A DNA stretch of 64,000 bases from Clavaria fumosa (GCA_951802425.1 OX637794.1:1674001-1738000), one strand, 5' to 3'. Shown: positions 25,257 through 37,484, numbered from the stretch's first letter. A program made the numbers and translations. Notes: generated by a model not told the origin, from the sequence alone.

Positions 25257-25805
25257 GAACGAAACGGTCGACGAGCAGGTAAATTGAGCTCATCGCGGCC
25301 AACGACTGGTACGTGGGCGTCAGTAGACCAAATCCACACTGCCAACTTAACTTCACATCTAACGGGCGCTTAGCAAAGACACTGAAATTATACAGAACAG
25401 GGCAAGGTCACCGTCCATCAGACCCTGCATGAGAATGTCCGTGGTCGCTGTCGTTGTTCAACGAGAGAGCAATGCCACGCATGTGAAACACGAGGCACGG
25501 TGATAAAATTGTGCTATGGCGGTAAACACTGGCACTATCAATGAGCTAGTACGAATAATATATACTGACATTTGAGCTCACTGTCACCGACAACGAGCAG
25601 AGCCTTATTAGTAACAAATAATCCGTCCGAGAAAGTAATCCCGTTTATATGTGAAGAGCAAAGCCCGCCAAACAGCCACTTTCCAAGCCAAAGGGCGATG
25701 GTCCTCAACCGTGTAATCCTGCTCAGTACTGGCACATCTACTCCTCCTCCTCCGTCGACCTCGCAATCCTCACTAGTAAATTCGCAGACAACAATTCAGA
25801 TACCA
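25257..25805. promoter_or_regulatory. Divergent region, S9 hydrolase / striatin
   Basis: This 549 bp contains both promoters. The frame used by striatin is open upstream to an ATG at 25698, so striatin may start there. No other gene is seen. Confidence 0.4.
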
Positions 25806-28800
25806 ATGTTGGGGAATATACCAGGTCTGCTTTGCTCATTGTACTCTCCAATTCTCTTCTCTCAACCGCTGTCACAGGTCCCAACAGCCAACAAAACCAG
25901 CAACAGCAGCAGGGTCCCCAAAACTCCAACATTCCACCCCCTCCCCCTCAGAATGGCCAAAATTTTACTCTCTCCAGCGTTCTACACTTTCTCCAGACAG
26001 AATGGAGAGCTTACGAGCGCGACCGCAACGAATGGGAGATCGAACGGGCAGAAATGAGGGCACGTCCTTTGTTTCCCCCCGACCACACCAGATCTGTCCT
26101 CTCATCCATCTAATAAATTTACAGGCACGCATAGCACTCCTCGAGGGCGAACGGCGCTCGTTTGAAAATGTAAAACTCGACCTCCTACGTCGCATAAAAA
26201 TGCTCGAGTATGCCCTTCGCATGGAGCGGTAGGTGTCGCGCTTTTTTCTTTTGATCTGCCCCGCGCCTTAACATTTACCTCTAAATCAGTTCAAAACAAC
26301 TCACCCAAGCCACACCTTCCGTTCCTCCAGCCAAGTTTGCCTTGCTCCAATCCCAAGCTGCCGCAGCATCACAAAAAGACGACGCTCAAAGTCACAGAGA
26401 TAGCAGCGGAAGCTCACCCCGGAGTGATGGTACGTTTGAATGCGCCCTCTCTCGACCAAAACAGGGTTAAGCGTCTCCGTTTGCGTAGATTCTCCTCTCC
26501 CCGACACCCGTATACCCAATGGCCTAACAGACCGGGGCCCGTCTGGTCGACCTAACTCATGGGGCGCCCCGAATTGGCCAAACGGCCCCGCAAGTACATC
26601 AGCCGCCGCGGCGTTAGGCAAGCCACCACCAGGGCGAGATCCAAAGAGCAGGGCACGAAGTAGAGACTATTTGAAACAGTGCGTGAACCCTTCCCTCACC
26701 CCACTTCAACTATGCTCAAACTTCTAAACCCAAGGTGTCTGCAAGAGATATCGTATTTGACCTCACCACAGGCCATGAACCCACTCCCCAACCGCCCGCT
26801 GCTCAACAACCCCTCGCTCCCGTTGTCGCTGCCGAACCTGCCCTCGTTCGACCAAATGCCGCCGTACAACGGCCGCCCTCGTAAGGTCATGCCTGAGATC
26901 GGCGGCAAGGACTTCCCGATGCTCAATGGCATCAGTCTTATGTCCGGTCCCTCCTCTTCGTCCGCCGCGCCAGGCGGCCAGATCCACCCGCTGGATCGGA
27001 GCATCCCTCTTGGATCAGGGCTCACACAGTCTAATGCACCTCAGACAGGCGCACTAGGCCAGCAACAGCAACAAACCCACACGCCGTCCTCAGCCGCGCA
27101 GTCGCTCCAGCCGCTGCTGGTAGACGAGGACCCCAACAAGGAGGGCACGGGCGACGCAGAGCCGCGGCAGCAGCTGACAGCCATCTTCCGCCCCGACGAC
27201 GCCGGAGAGTGGAAGGAGAAGCTGAGGCTGTCGCATGAGGCGGCAGAGCAGGCGCGGATGGGCGGGGCGGCCGCGGCCGCCTCCGCTGCTGGTCTGTCGG
27301 CGGGTGGTGCGTGGGACCGGCGACCGCGGTTTGACGACGAAGACGTCAAGGAGGACGAGGGCGATGTGGAGGACGAAGATTCCACCGTGGTGGGCGAGGA
27401 TGAGGGTAGTAAGGTTTGGAAAGCGAAGCGGACGCTCAGAAAGTCAGTCGTGTGACCGGGTTCCCTCACCCTCTTTTGTTGTCTGGAAGGAAGAAGAGAT
27501 AAGGCTGATATTTTCCCCTTTTTGCTCCGCGCCCAAAAGCCATCTGGATGCCGTGAGGGCGATCGCTTTCCATCCGGCCGAGCTGTGTCTAGCCACTGGT
27601 GGGGACGACTGCACAGTCAAAATCTGGCGCATGGACGTCGCCAGCCTCACAGCATCAAGGTGTGTCCTTTTTCGTCCATCCCGATCATACCTACACAGCT
27701 GTCCTCATGGCAACCCCTGCTGACGCATTATCATCTATGTCTTTCCCAGCGCGCGCGTCACCACCGAAGTCGAGCCACAAATCACGCTGCGCGGCCACTC
27801 GGCCGCGATCACCCGGCTGATCCACTCGCCGTCAAAGCGGCTGCTGTACTCAGCCTCGTTGGACTCGTCGATCCGCGTGTGGGCGCTGCCGCCACCGTCG
27901 CACACGACGTACGCGCCGTACGACGAGATGCGTGCGCGTGGTGAGCTCGTCGGGCACACGGACGCGGTGTGGGACCTCGCGCTCGTGCGTGACGAGAGCA
28001 CGCTCATCAGCTGCGGCGCGGAGGGCGCGGTGAAGGTGTGGGACGTAAGCGGTGCTGCGGCGGGGTCGTCGTCGTCTGGCGCTGCGCCTGGCTCCCTGAG
28101 GCTCACGTGGGGATGGGCGGGCGTGCAGGAGAATGGTACGAGTGGTGCGATGGACGACTCGCACCCTGGTGGGGAGAACGTCGACGCGCCCGGGGCAACG
28201 GCGGTCGAAGCGCTCAAGGCGGACTTGAAGACGGTCGCGGTCGCGTACCAGAACTCGGTGGTTAAGATATTCGACATAGAGACCGGGAAGGAGGTCACAC
28301 GGCTCGCTACGGATGCCACTTACGGTGAGATAGCCGGTCGCAGCAGCCCCTGCCTCTGTCTTTCCTCACACTCCTTTCTTTCCTCGTGAACAAGATGGCA
28401 CTCCTGCGACACAGATCAATTGCATTGTGTCACATCCCACCATGCCACTGCTTGTCACAGCGCACGAAGACAAGTACATCCGGATATTCGATGTTGTGAC
28501 CGGTGAGTATGACGCTGAGTCATTAAACGAGGTACGAAACTCATAATCACCGCCTATGATCATCTTTCCCTCCAGGGCAATGTACGCACTCGATGCTCGC
28601 GCACTTGGACGGAGTGACATCGCTGTCAATCGACGCTTCGGGGTTTTCGCTGGTGTCCGGGAGCCACGACTGCTCGATACGTTTCTGGGATCTGCTCGGG
28701 ACGCGTGCGTGTGTACAAGAGATCACTACGCATCGGGAAAAGGCGCGCGAGGGCGTGCTCGGCGTGGAGTTCCACCCTTCGCTGCCGCTCATGGCGAGCG

Positions 28801-28841
28801 CCGGCGCAGACGGAGTCGTCAAGCTGTATGCTTCATCATAG
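25806..28841 (+). CDS. PRO11: Striatin (STRIPAK scaffold)
   Basis: Nine or ten exons. The N-terminal region carries the striatin signature [19 protein letters not shown] followed by the coiled coil [20 protein letters not shown] and [18 protein letters not shown], which dimerises and binds PP2A. A middle segment with SREYLK-like [19 protein letters not shown] follows. At least six WD40 blades form the C-terminus, including [57 protein letters not shown] and ADGVVKLY at the stop. Striatin holds phosphatase and kinase arms of STRIPAK, which controls hyphal fusion and fruiting body development in fungi. The second intron (26060-26124) has a GC donor. One blade has a Gly/Ser-rich insertion at about residues coded by 28060-28200. 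The start could be 25806 or 25698. Confidence 0.93.
26060..26124 (+). other. Probable GC-AG intron in striatin
   Basis: The exon ends ATGAGG and the intron would start GCACGT and end TTACAG, joining MR to [10 protein letters not shown] as in other striatins. The word GGCACG is present at both junctions, so the exact cut is ambiguous. A canonical GT-AG choice (donor 26064, acceptor at CATAG) would delete two coiled-coil residues and insert a proline. Confidence 0.6.
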
Positions 28842-29263
28842 CTCTTCTGTGTTTGCCTATCTCTCGCCTCTCCTTATGGTTCTTTTCTACTCGACATTTC
28901 TACCCTTTATTTCTTTTCGACCCTGGTGTGCAGTCCACGTACATCGGTTTCTCTTGGAGGCGGCTTTTCGCTAGATGCATCCACGATCACGACTTGTTTA
29001 ATACACGTATTGCAAACATAATTGGACGCGACTGGTCTCCCCAACCGCCCGTGTTTGTACCTATAATCAGCGCTGCGCAATATCTGGTGCTTCGTCCCAC
29101 TCCTGCTTGCCATGATTGTCCGTGTGCTCGAGTCGCCAAGAAAAACGAAATTGACATTCAACACAAGGGAATCCGAAAGAGATGTGTAAGGCTACAACAA
29201 GGACTGCTTCTGCACTGGGATATTTGTGACGAGACGGAGAACAATAAAAGCGACAGAAAAAAA
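28842..29263. other. Convergent 3' region, striatin / PDE1
   Basis: This 422 bp lies between two stop codons facing each other. Both 3' UTRs should lie here. No gene is seen; open frames that cross it are shadows. Confidence 0.5.
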
Positions 29264-30682
29264 TCAGATCTCTGGAAACGGGACAGAGGCTTGATGAGGT
29301 AACGTTCAAAAATGAGATAACCTGCCGACTCACCGATTCGCATGCCCTGATCAGTGGGCAAGATCTCTGCACCCAGTCCAGCGGCGTCCACCAACTCGCG
29401 TATCTGATCGCATATGATGTGACTTATAGGACGGTCGATGGGCTCCATGCTGTCTTTGCAGTGGATGATGTGTACGCGAAGGCCATTCAGCGCCCCGCGC
29501 AAGCTCTCAGGCGGGAGCACGGTATTCGCCCTAGACCCGATTCGCGTCGTGAAAGGAGGCGAGGATAACAGCGAAGCAGCAGCGGCAGACGTCGGAGAGG
29601 AAGGAGAGGACGAGGCGGAGGTGCGGCGCGCGAAGCCGCGGACGAGGACGACCTCCGTCGCGAGCGCTATGAGCTCCGCGAGGAGGTGCTGCGGGTTGAG
29701 GTGCCCGTACAGGAGCTCATCGCGCCTCGCGGTGGTCCAGGAGCATTCGATGAACACAGTAGAGAGCGTGTCGGGGATCTTGGGCGCGGCCGTGCGCCAG
29801 ACGCGCCGCGTCTGCGGGTACGCGGCAAGGCTGTCCGGCTCAACGTCCCCGAAGAAGAGGAACTCCCTTGACGTCGTGTCGTGCCGCACGAAGAAGGCGG
29901 CCGAGGCGTAGCAGTCGCCGCTTCCGTCGTCGTCCCCGCTGCTGCCCGGTGCGGCACCGCCAGACTTGCCGTGGCTGAGAGGCATCATCAGCACAGAGAC
30001 ATCCTGGAAGACGGGCCGGTACACCCCGTCTGCGCGAAGCCTGCATCGGAAAAGGGCGTCAGAATGAGATTATGTGCGTGCTTTGTTGGCTGGTCACTCA
30101 CGGAGAATATAAGAGTTTGAAGGGTTCGTCCTGTTCTTTCCAGGATGCGAGGTTTGGCCAGATACGGTCAGAGAAAATGCTCTCCAAGTCTTTGAGCGTC
30201 TGATGCGCGGCATAGACTGATTTCCGTGGCCCGGTCAATGAGCCAGCGGATAAGACGAGACTACTGACGTGATCGAGATGTGCGTGGCTGATCAAAAAGC
30301 ACCTACACTGTCCATTCAGTTGGGAGACAAGGTTCGCAACTAGTTTAGCATACCTGACATACGAATAAATCTCATTGCTCGTGTATGACCGCTTCTGGGA
30401 AGGTGACGCAAAGAGTTTCGGGTTCTGTTCAAGCAACCGCCTTAAGGTACCTCTCCCACAGCCTCGGTCTGAATCAGCATTAAACAGCAGAGTAGCCGAA
30501 AAGAGTTTACCTGCTTCGAGGGCAATGATTCCGTCTTCCCAAGCTGCAGTATGTGGCTTGATAAGGTAGCTGTAAAGGGGGGAAAGATTTAGCAATTGTG
30601 TAGGAAATCACAAGCTCGAGAAGCATACGGACGCGGAGAGATCTGTCTCGTCCGGTCCTCCCCCGGATCCCACGACTACCAT
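29264..30682 (-). CDS. PDE1: Class II 3',5'-cyclic-nucleotide phosphodiesterase
   Basis: Exon 30682-30633 codes MVVVGSGGGPDETDLSA and joins, with a GTCCGT donor, to YLIKPHTAAWEDGIIALEAG at 30569. The class II signature HAHLDHVSSLVLSAGS is at 30286 downward (HAHLDH codons 30269-30286), built by an intron ending at GTAG. Later parts are TFFxx-free loops, then DTLSTVFIECSW, GHLNPQHLLAEL and VHIIHCKDS, which fit the metallo-beta-lactamase-fold core. It ends ILPTDQGMRI joined to ASVPFPEI. The enzyme hydrolyses cAMP with low affinity and damps PKA signalling. The insert rich in Ser/Ala at about 29560-29620 is a variable loop. The start may lie upstream: the frame is open before the ATG as far as an acceptor at about 30759. 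Confidence 0.88.
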
Positions 30683-31445
30683 ATCAAATGCGGGGGTTGG
30701 GTCGTCGGGTGGGGGTTGTGGCTTAGGGAAGACTTTCCTGAAGGGGACGAGGAGGGCCTGCACAAAGGACTATAATAGTATTGAGCCATCATTGGGCACA
30801 CTTGCGACTTCGGGAATGCTTACTACCCTACGCTGTGACTTATGCGCGTCAGTTTGTGGGTTGTCTGAGTGCATGGCGCGCTTGTGTATGTCGCAAGACG
30901 CGAAAGCAAGATATACGGAGGTACCGGATGTGCACGGCGACGGCTGCGAGAAGCGCGTGCACAAAACGGCCCTAATTGACGGCTCCTATGTCCCAGGGTG
31001 GAAGAAGGGAGGAAGGAGGAGGAGATGCTGAAATACAAGGGAGACCAGATTGGGTGAGATGGTATGTCCATGGTTGCACAAGGTCGTGATCCAATGAACC
31101 CCTTTCCCGCCCTTGTCGCACTAGGCGCTCGTACCACTCAAAGCTGGCCACGGAGTCGGCGTCATTGTTGTCCTCGGTCCTTGTTGTCGCGCCTCCGCAT
31201 GGTTACTACAAAGCACTCAAGTTCTTGCACAAGACGTGCGACCCCATACCTCTGACAGCAAAAATGAGTCGCATCGGCGGGGGCTGGAGCTGGACGGGAT
31301 GACTGCATACAGATAATGTAGCTTTACAGTTGTATTTGAGTCATCCGAATATGCCATATTGGTGGTCTTATTCCATCGACGGCGACGATGAGGACAAGTC
31401 AAACGCATTCCGCATTTGTCACTTGTACACCGTCGGCGCATGACC
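30683..31445. promoter_or_regulatory. Divergent region, PDE1 / MFS transporter
   Basis: This 763 bp gap may hold a PDE1 5' exon as well as two promoters. Several short frames are open (for example 30792-31031) but none shows a domain or family match that I recognise. Confidence 0.35.
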
Positions 31446-33373
31446 ATGAATATAAATAATAACCAGCACGCATTATTCACACTATACGGCTGGGCTGTCT
31501 GTCTCTGGGTGCTCATCCCAGCCTTTCAGGTGTGTATTCGTCGTCGCCATCGTGAGGATTGAGCAGGTTAATCGCTCACATTTTTTACCAAGTATGGATA
31601 CCATATTGCTGCCCTCAACCAGATCCACGCCGTCCTCACTTGCAAAGTCACCAATGGACTACACGCATTGCCAACCCGTCTGAACGACCTGCCGACATGT
31701 ATTCCCATGTCTGACGCCATCTTCTCCTTCGTCACTGCCATATTCACAATCGGTGGCCTCCTTGGCAGTCTCGTCGCCTATCTCGTCATGGACAGATGGG
31801 GGCGTAAAGGCGCATCTCTTGCTAGTGCTATCTGTACAGCTTCTGGCGCGGGCTTGATGGCTGTATCTGGCTCCTTGACTCCTCTGGTATGTGGCAGGTA
31901 AGCACCACTTGTTGCATTAATCATCCAACCGTCTGAAAAGCCGTACGAGGCTCCTAGTGGGCGTTGCCGCGGGGTTGGGCCTTTGTGTCGTTCCATTATA
32001 CATCTCAGAAATTGCACCTGAAAAGATACGGGGCAGGGTCGGTGTGTATTTACGACGTCCTCAAACGTTTTCCAGTGGCTGGAGCACACTTGCACAGGTG
32101 TACTAACGCAACTGTCAATTGTCATTGGGATCCTCGACACGCAGATCGCTGGGCTCGTGTGGTCAACTCCGAAAAATTGGCGCCTCGTCCTCTTCCTCTC
32201 TTGTGGTCTCGCCATCGCACAGCTCCTCACGGGCTCTCTCATTGTTGAATCACCGACCTGGCTTAAGAGACACGGTCTCAGAGAAGCCCATAAGTCGAGC
32301 ATAAGAAGGTTATGGCGTAACGGTCCTGGTTCGCGGTCCCAATGTAAGCATCTGTGTCCTTAACTCCATGCGGATGTAGACCATATTCTCACTAGCTCCT
32401 ACCCTTGGGGCGCAAGATCCGCTTTTGGTTGATGAGGTACAGGATCACCCGGAGTCTCGCGTTGCCAATGTCACCGTCCTTCAGCTCGTCATGGCCCCTG
32501 AGCTGCAGCGCCCGTTGCTCATTGTGACGTTTGTTATGCTGTCTCAACAGCTTTCTGGTAAGCTGCTCCCCATCGGTACGGTTCTAATCGGTGCATAAAT
32601 TGATCTTTCGCATGACAGGCATTAATGCAGGTGACTCCAGAATATCTAGTTGTCCGCTTCTCATTGATGTTCATCAATGTTAAGTCATGTACTACAGCAA
32701 TGAAATTCTTGACAAAGTCCTTTCCGACTGGGGCCCCTACGTCTCCCTCTCGATCGCGATAGTGAACATGCTGACCACATTCGTGCCCATCATCCTCATC
32801 GATGTGAGTCTCCACCGTCCTCGATCACAGCCACTGGATACTTACCGTCGGCTGTCAGTGTGTGGGACGAAAACAGCTACTACGGATGTCCATCATGGGC
32901 ATCCTGGGTTCGCTGCTCGCGCTCGGTCTCGGGCTCGATAGCGGGCGTGTACTCTTAGCGAGTGTCGCCATCATAGTTTTCGTAATGGCTTTTGCTGTCG
33001 GGCTCGGGCCTGTGCCATTCGTGATGATCTCGGAAGTGTCTCCGCCCCACGTTAGTTCCCTCATTGTTTCCTTGTGTCTTTTGCTGGCTGATTAAACATG
33101 GCTTAAAGGCTGTGTCGGCACTCTCGTCGTTCGGTCTTTCTGTCAACTGTACGTTGTTTAGTATTACGCGAGCTCTAGATTAGTGACTCATGCCATGCGC
33201 CCCTTTCGGTTGGGACAGGGATCGCGAACTTCGTTGTCGGCCTCGTGTTCCTTCCCCTGCGCAACTTGCTCTCCGGCGGTGACCTGATGAAGGAGGGAAG
33301 GGTGTTCTATGTATTTGCATTGGTGCTATTAGTGATGAGCCTTTTGCTGTCGGATGTATACACCCCTCCTTGA
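31446..33373 (+). CDS. MFS sugar-porter-family transporter
   Basis: Exon 1 (31446-31529) codes MNINNNQHALFTLYGWAV and joins YGYHIAALNQIH, the first membrane span. Sugar-porter signatures follow: GGLLGSLVAYLVMDRWGRKG after helix 2, PLYISEIAPEKIRGR after helix 4, ESPTWL at the end of helix 6, and QQLSGINAVMYYS in helix 7. The last is assembled from three exons, including a 12-nt microexon at 32619-32630. Further parts are CVGRKQLLRMS, VPFVMISEVSPPHAVSAL and a final helix ending SDVYTPP. About 470 residues and twelve helices are expected. The layout resembles fungal Vps73-like and glucose-transporter-like proteins; the substrate cannot be told. A 9-bp hairpin sits on the stop codon. Confidence 0.88.
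32619..32630 (+). other. 12-nt microexon in the MFS gene
   Basis: GCATTAATGCAG is flanked by introns 32558-32618 (GTAAGC...ACAG) and 32631-32684 (GTGACT...TAAG). It supplies G-I-N-A of the QQLSGINAVMYYS motif, so skipping it would keep frame but remove four conserved residues. Confidence 0.75.
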
Positions 33374-33383
33374 GGGGGTGTAT
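33358..33383. terminator. Perfect 9-bp hairpin around the MFS stop codon
   Basis: ATACACCCC (33358-33366) pairs exactly with GGGGTGTAT (33375-33383). The 8-nt loop contains the TGA stop. It may form in the mRNA and affect termination or 3' processing; this is inference. Confidence 0.45.
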
Positions 33384-34038
33384 GACCAGCTCTACACCTC
33401 TTACTGTTTTACAGAAGTGGCATTTCGTTGAGCTGCAAAGAGGGTATCAGCATTGCGGTTTAGGCTATCCTATTGATACTTCACATTCTAAAGCAACAAG
33501 GATGATGAGATACATTCATGAAAAGAAAAAAAAACAATCCCCTTCCTCCTCTCCCGTCCACCATCCAGCTGTACTCTGATCGAGCTCTTCTAAACGACTA
33601 CCCTCCGCGCTGTGTGCCCACCATAAGATATAGCATCCTACAATAACCGTTGAAGACAGACCTTCGACTCGTTCTTACTGAAGCTTACATAACTGTTCTG
33701 TGGCACTTCCCTCACTGGCTAGTGGCCCGCCACTCCTCTGACTCTGGGGTCTTTACAATGTGTGACTACCACCGTGGTTTGCCACATAGACAGTTCAGCC
33801 AATCCTTCCGCTTCACGTGTCTCAGGTTTTTATTTTATTTTTACGCTCGATTGTGACCATATTCTCTGGTCTTGCTTCCCACTTGGATGTCCATTGGGCA
33901 AAGACACTGCAATGAGCAATAGGAAGGTATGTGAGTGTACTGACTGCCAGTCACGTGACTCCGGGAGAGCGCGTTGGCAAGGGCATTTGTCACTTCTTTA
34001 TCCCATTGGACTCAGGTCCTTTGGCCCCTTCGCCAGTA
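33374..34038. other. Intergenic region upstream of the Hook gene
   Basis: This 665 bp includes the transporter 3' UTR and the Hook promoter and 5' leader. The Hook frame is open upstream to 33931, but conservation begins near the ATG at 34039. No other gene is seen. Confidence 0.45.
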
Positions 34039-37000
34039 ATGAGTTCGACGATAACAGGTGCACAGAGAAAAGAGATCTCCGCGTTCTTTTCTTTCTTCGC
34101 AACGTTCTCTCTCGTTCGGCCTGTCAGAGACATCGCAGACCTGAGTGACGGCGCTGCTCTGTTTGAGGTGTTGACCTTGGTGTATGTTTCCATCATTCTT
34201 GAATGAAGAGTAAATTCCAAAAAAAATGGGTGTTAGCGATGCAGATTACTTTCGACAGTCCCTACGTCCGACGGCGCAACCACCTGACAACTGGGTCCTC
34301 CGCTTTACTGCCCTGAAGCGACTCTACCGACTTATGACGCAATACCTCTCGGATGTCTTGCGGAAGCCTACGAGCGGTCTAGACGTCCCAGACCTGCAGG
34401 CAATCGCCAAAGACTACAATGTCGCTGCGGCTCTGATCATGTGCCGTCTCACCATCGCTATTGCCGTGCAGTGCGAGAAGAATAAGGAGACCATTGAAAA
34501 AATTCAAGGATTGAGTGAGACAGATCAGCATCATCTCATGAAGGCTATTGAACAGGTGCGTCCTTTTGTGATCGTTGACGTGGTACGCGACAGTCCTTAA
34601 CCAAATTGAATAGATCATGGACAAGATTTCGCCAGGATCAAGCGCGTTGGCCCTCGGAGAGGGTTCCATGACAGAGTAAATTTACTACCTTTCATTCGCA
34701 CTGTTATTCTGTACTGATAAATATTGTCAGAGATGACCATTATTACCACATCCAATCTGAGAGAAGTAGGGTACTCACAGAGAAAGAAACCCTACTCACA
34801 GAGAAAGAAACCCTGGAAAGCGTCTATCAGGCCCTGTTAGAAGAGCAACGTGCTCTGCAGACCAGGTTTGATGACGTCGTGTCAGAGAAGAACGACGCTC
34901 TTCTGCGCTTACGAGAAGGATTGAGGGAGGCTGAGCTCAGGCGAAACGACAAGGCCGATGTCATGCTCAAGGGAGAAGTAGATCGATTACGAGCCGACCT
35001 GTAAGTGGGCACACTGGTACCCAAAGCTGGCCCCGCACCTGATTGGAGGACACTAGTCAGAAGAGTGAAGACAATCTCGCCATGGTGGAGGGCGAGCTGG
35101 ATAGACAAACCAACCTCGTCACCGAGTTGACACGCAAGGTCGATGAATTGCAGTTCAAGGCAGACGAGGTGGCCAAGCTGAAGGACCAAGTAGATGAGTG
35201 AGACTCTTTTCAAAATATCAAGGTCACGAAGCCCAATGACCAATGAACGTCAAGATACCGGCACGCAGCGGATAAACTACAAAAAACTGAGAACGTAATG
35301 GAGAAATATAAGAAGAAGCTGCAAGAGAGCGCCGATATGCGCCAGCAAGTTCGGGTGCGTGTCATACGCATCTCGTGTGAACTCGCATTCACACATTGTC
35401 AACCAGTCATTGGAAAAACAGAATGCAGATCTCGTTGACAAGAACGTTTCGCTGGAGGAAGAGTACCGCAAAGTTGCTGCATTCAAGCCTCTGATGGAGT
35501 CCTACAAGAGCCAGATTACCGAGCTCGAGACCAAAGCCTCCGCCAAGACGCAAGAAATCGAGGCACTCAAATTCGAGGTGCAGCAAACGCGAACAAAGCT
35601 GAAGATTACGTCGGATGAGCGAGCCAAGGACTCAGAGACGCTAGAGCTGTACCAGGAGCGTGTTCGCGAGCTTGAGCTTAATAAGCCTGCGGGTGCAGCT
35701 CAGGCGAGGCATCCGCGGAGGGCGGCGGACCCGGAGGAGCGCGAGCTGTTCGAAGGAGGTGACGGTCTCGCCGAAGACGACACCGTGCAGGGTCTGGGCG
35801 GCGAGCTCGACGATGCCGTTGCTGGCACCACGATGACGGACCTCAAGCTTCAGATTCGGAAGCTGCAAAGGGAATTGGTAGCCGTACGTAAGAACGAGGT
35901 GGACGGGAGCCGGATATTGGTGCTCGAGAATCTACTGGAAGACGCCAATCGCATGAAAGCACGCTATGAAGCTGATTATTTGGCGGCGCACCGGGAGAAG
36001 CTTGTGATGCAACGTGATTTGGAAGAGATACGAAGTGGGAAGGCGACGGGCGACAGGTAATTGCGTGAATCCCTTAGTATGCAACCACATCTAACTTTCT
36101 CAGCGCCGAGGCCGTCATCGCATTGCGACAACGTTTGAACGAGAGCATCGAATGCTTAGATCGGCTAAAACAAGACCATGCTGAACTTCAAGTCAAATTT
36201 CAATCGCAGGACAGAGAGCTTACCATCGCCAAGTCGAATCGTGAGTCCTCCCTTCGCAATCCGCAGATATCAGATATTGAGCGCGGACGGTCAGTTAACC
36301 TCGTCAACAAGGATCAACTTGACATTCTCGCCACGCTGCGTGAGTCGGTCAACGAGGACAAAGTTGCATTGGAAGCGGACGTCCAGCGTCTCAAGAATCA
36401 GGTCAAGGACCTGAACGAGAAGAACAGGTCGCAGCTCGAGCACGTCAACACGCTTCTGCTGGAGAAAGTGAATATGCAAACCGAAGGCATCGGTCAAAGG
36501 GAGAGGATGCTCCAACGTGAGCGTGACATTGGGTAAACCAGCAAAGCTTTTCCAAGAATGGGACTCGTTACTCATCTAAGCGTTAGTGATCTGCGCTTAT
36601 CCATGAGCGGGAAAGACGTACCCGAGGATGTTAAAACTCGCTTGCTGAGTTTGCACGAGGAGAATGTCTCTCTGAAGGAGCAAGTGAAAAATGGAAACGA
36701 GAAATTGCTCAAAGCCAAAGCCGTGCGTATTGACTGCTGTACAAAATCTGCTCCCTTGATCTCATCCGTCACAGTTCATCAAATCGCAGGACAAGCTGTT
36801 CAAAGAAGAGCAGGCAGCAAAGCTTGCTGGCGTGTCCTCTGTGCGTTGCTTCTATCCACTCGAGAAAGAGTTTGAACGCTGAACATAGTAACAGAACTCC
36901 TTCGAAGAAGCTGAGGCCAGTTTCCGGTCGCAGATCAGAATATTGGGGGACGACGTTGCACGTCATAAGGTGAATTTAGTTTCCAGGCACCTTTGTTCGC

Positions 37001-37272
37001 GCTTACGTTGTTGCAATAGCGATTACTGGTGGAGTGCACAAGGCGATACAAGAAAGAGCAAGAGCTGATGCTGAGCGCCATTCATGGACTTGGAATGAAG
37101 ACGGCTCGCGATCATCTTGGTGTCCCACTCCAAGCTACTCGCCCAGAACCAACCAGCTGGCTCGGGCAGCAAAGAAAACAAGTCAGTTGCACCCTCACAT
37201 GCTTTACCTTGCGAACTTCGACTGACATGATGATTCTCTCTCATTCAGCTTGGCCAAACACTTCGTCGGTAA
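34039..37272 (+). CDS. HOK1: Hook-family dynein adaptor
   Basis: About a dozen exons. The N-terminal Hook (calponin-like) domain starts QRKEISAFFSFFATFSLV and includes DLSDGAALFEVLTLV-DADYF and HHLMKAIEQIMDKI. A very long coiled coil follows (RHAADKLQKTENVMEKYKKKL, ADLVDKNVSLEEEYRKV, LVNKDQLDILATLRESVNED). The conserved C-terminal segment is YKKEQELMLSAIHGLGM, the region that binds the FTS/FHIP adaptor. Fungal Hook (HookA/Hok1) tethers early endosomes to dynein and kinesin-3 for long-range hyphal transport. The ATG at 34039 is chosen because the conserved domain follows at once. An intron at about 36241-36293 has no in-frame stop, so an unspliced reading looks deceptively open. A 21-bp exact duplication lies in the coiled coil. 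Confidence 0.92.
34773..34814 (+). repeat. 21-bp tandem duplication in Hook coiled coil
   Basis: Two copies of CTCACAGAGAAAGAAACCCT plus one base stand head to tail and encode LTEKETL twice. Seven residues is exactly one heptad, so the coiled coil keeps register. The copies differ only in the last base, so the event is recent. Confidence 0.85.
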
Positions 37273-37484
37273 CCCGCCCCACACAGTTGTGTAATTTTCT
37301 CAGTCACCATATAGACACTACCACATATCCCTATCCACCACACGGAGACTGTATTATATCATGCTTCGGTTCTCGTAATATTTCAGCTGCCACTTCCAAT
37401 TATGGACTGTGTGTTTCAAGCCGGGGGCACAGTTGCGTTCGCACAACGCGCAGGTTTCTCTGATTCTGCCCTTTGATTCTGCCC

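Noticed and set aside
30792..31031. Cys-rich small open frame upstream of the transporter
   Set aside because: The cysteine pattern fits no family I know and the frame lies in a promoter region that may hold a PDE1 5' exon.
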